Source of the DNA: RYN-433 sp036558265
GTDB lineage: Bacteria > Planctomycetota > Phycisphaerae > Tepidisphaerales > Tepidisphaeraceae
Length of the DNA: 8,393 nt
Reading direction: 5' to 3'
NCBI GenBank assembly: GCA_036558265.1
Contig: DATBFY010000295.1
Location: forward strand, 1 to 8,393
Both the position numbers and the translations under genes were made by a program. Under the pieces are notes generated by a model. It was not told the DNA's origin. It did no database searches and worked only from the letters and a program-made list of their open reading frames with translations. Positions within the stretch are counted from its first letter, which is position 1. Every line of letters starts with the position of its first letter. Shown in pieces: positions 7,439 through 8,393 of this stretch.

Positions 7439-8393
7439 TCACTTCCTCACCGACGCCGCCGCGTTTGCCGTCACCGCAACGTTGAGCTTGGCCGTCACCT
7501 TCACGGATGCCGTCATCGACACCGCCGACGTCGAGAAGACCGACGCGGTCGAGCCGCTGCCGCTGCCGCCAACGACCGGCGTCGTCCCGATCACAGGGTT
7601 CGCCGGTCCGCCGGTGGCAGTCGATGAGCCCTTGCCCGCCTCGGGCCCGCCGACCGCGCCGCCGGCCTTGATCGCGATCGCCTGGAGCTGCTGCTTGTCG
7701 ATCGTGACGGAGGTGTGGACGCTGTCCACGTAATCCACGTTCCCGCCGCCGCCGCTGTTGATCCGCACCTTCTGGTTGGAAAAGAGCGGCGAGGCATAGA
7801 AGGCGGCGCTGGCGGCGGGGTTGGTGCCGGGGTTCTCCGGATCCGCGGCACCCCCACCGTTTTCCATCCGCCCTAGCGCGTCCAGCGTGGCCTGCATCTC
7901 GGCCTGGCCCATCGGCGTGCCGGTCAGCCACTGCTGGCGTGCGGCCGGGTCGCTGGTGTCGCCCTCGGGGTTCGGCGTGCCGTTGGTCGATGGGTTGGTG
8001 TTCGTGGATGAGCCGGTGCTGTCCGTGCTCGATGCGGCCGACGACGACGATGACGATGAGCCGCTGGCTTCGGTGCTCTGCCCGTTGTCCGTGCTTTGGC
8101 CGTTATCATCCTTCTTCTGGTCGTCGGAGCCGGAGCCGGAGCCGTCGTCCTTCTTCTTGTCGCCGTTGCCCTTGCCGTTGTCGGTGTTGCTGTCTGCGCT
8201 CTCGGACGGAAAGATCGCCTGGTCGCCGTCCACGGTTTGCGTGGTCGTGCCGACGGTGTCGTCCGCGGGCGGGGTGCCCTGGCCCTCGGCGACCCAGCCG
8301 CCGTCTGAGTCGAACACCTCGTACCAGCCGCCTTCGTGATAGACCGTCGTGTAGTCCGAGGTCTGCCCGTCTTCGGTCATGCTCCAGGCGACG
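7439..8393 (-). CDS. Ser/Gly/Asp-rich low-complexity protein of unknown function, 5' end outside the window
   Basis: Open to the right edge. An ATG at 8380 gives 313 residues, but no Shine-Dalgarno stands at a usable distance and the frame stays open upstream (VAWS before the Met), so the gene probably starts beyond the window. From that Met: residues 10-30 hold an aromatic YHEGGWYEVFDSDGGWV stretch; 60-145 are low complexity (Ser, Thr, Asp, Asn, Lys, Gly, with a seven-Ser run near 108-114); 146-175 form a likely helix (ARQQWLTGTPMGQAEMQATLDALGRM); 185-245 are more ordered (AAFYASPLFSNQKVRIN, VDYVDSVHTSVTIDKQQLQAIAIKAGG); 280-313 are a Thr/Val/Ala-rich strand-like tail (SVKVTAKLNVAVTANAA). 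There is no membrane span in the visible part. Frame integrity over 950 bases and the terminator on its 3' side support a real gene. I do not recognise the family; a surface or extracytoplasmic protein is possible but unproven. Confidence 0.65.
   Translation of the reverse strand, partial: VAWSMTEDGQTSDYTTVYHEGGWYEVFDSDGGWVAEGQGTPPADDTVGTTTQTVDGDQAIFPSESADSNTDNGKGNGDKKKDDGSGSGSDDQKKDDNGQSTDNGQSTEASGSSSSSSSAASSTDSTGSSTNTNPSTNGTPNPEGDTSDPAARQQWLTGTPMGQAEMQATLDALGRMENGGGAADPENPGTNPAASAAFYASPLFSNQKVRINSGGGGNVDYVDSVHTSVTIDKQQLQAIAIKAGGAVGGPEAGKGSSTATGGPANPVIGTTPVVGGSGSGSTASVFSTSAVSMTASVKVTAKLNVAVTANAAASVRK

Noticed and set aside
7821..8339. 172-codon plus-strand frame with acidic and hydrophobic stretches
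   Set aside because: It mirrors the low-complexity Ser/Asp codons of the minus-strand gene; its repeats are those of the other strand.

Overview
The window looks like a GC-rich planctomycete chromosome (Planctomycetota, possibly Phycisphaerae-like). The main evidence is a cytochrome c/DUF1549/DUF1553 protein followed by a Tat-exported DUF1501 protein, a gene pair largely characteristic of that phylum, together with a YdjY-domain protein of the kind common there. The lineage is inferred from gene content; no rRNA or other phylogenetic marker apart from bL31 is present.

Layout. Positions 1-1094 hold two minus-strand genes in the same direction: a PilZ (cyclic-di-GMP receptor-type) protein, then an exported YdjY-domain protein whose C-terminus runs off the left edge. 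A 318-base divergent intergenic region (1095-1412) follows. It contains two hairpins in the pilZ leader, a 12-bp palindrome, a dense cluster of GTCGGAC/GTCCGAC sites and a plausible promoter. On the plus strand come a helix-turn-helix protein with one membrane span and coiled coils (1413-2087), the PSCyt1-DUF1549-DUF1553 protein (2159-4819), a 100-bp three-hairpin palindromic element, the DUF1501 protein (4933-6384) and a small orphan PilT N-terminal-like domain (6386-6718). Then comes about 400 bases without a gene, holding a large composite inverted repeat and a promoter candidate. It is followed by rpmE (ribosomal protein bL31, 7117-7374), a strong intrinsic terminator, and a convergent minus-strand Ser/Gly/Asp-rich protein of unknown function that continues past the right edge.

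How the parts may fit. The four plus-strand genes from 1413 to 6718 share a direction and may be one transcription unit. If so, a membrane-tethered DNA-binding protein with its own operator cluster would lead an operon for two exported proteins of unknown substrate. The DUF1501 gene and the PilT-like gene are separated by one base, so coupled translation is likely. rpmE is an independent unit with its own promoter and terminator. Most of the content is normal for a planctomycete. The least ordinary signals are the GTCGGAC cluster in front of a membrane-anchored HTH gene, the three-hairpin element that reaches into the DUF1501 ribosome binding site, and the orphan PilT domain next to a repeat.
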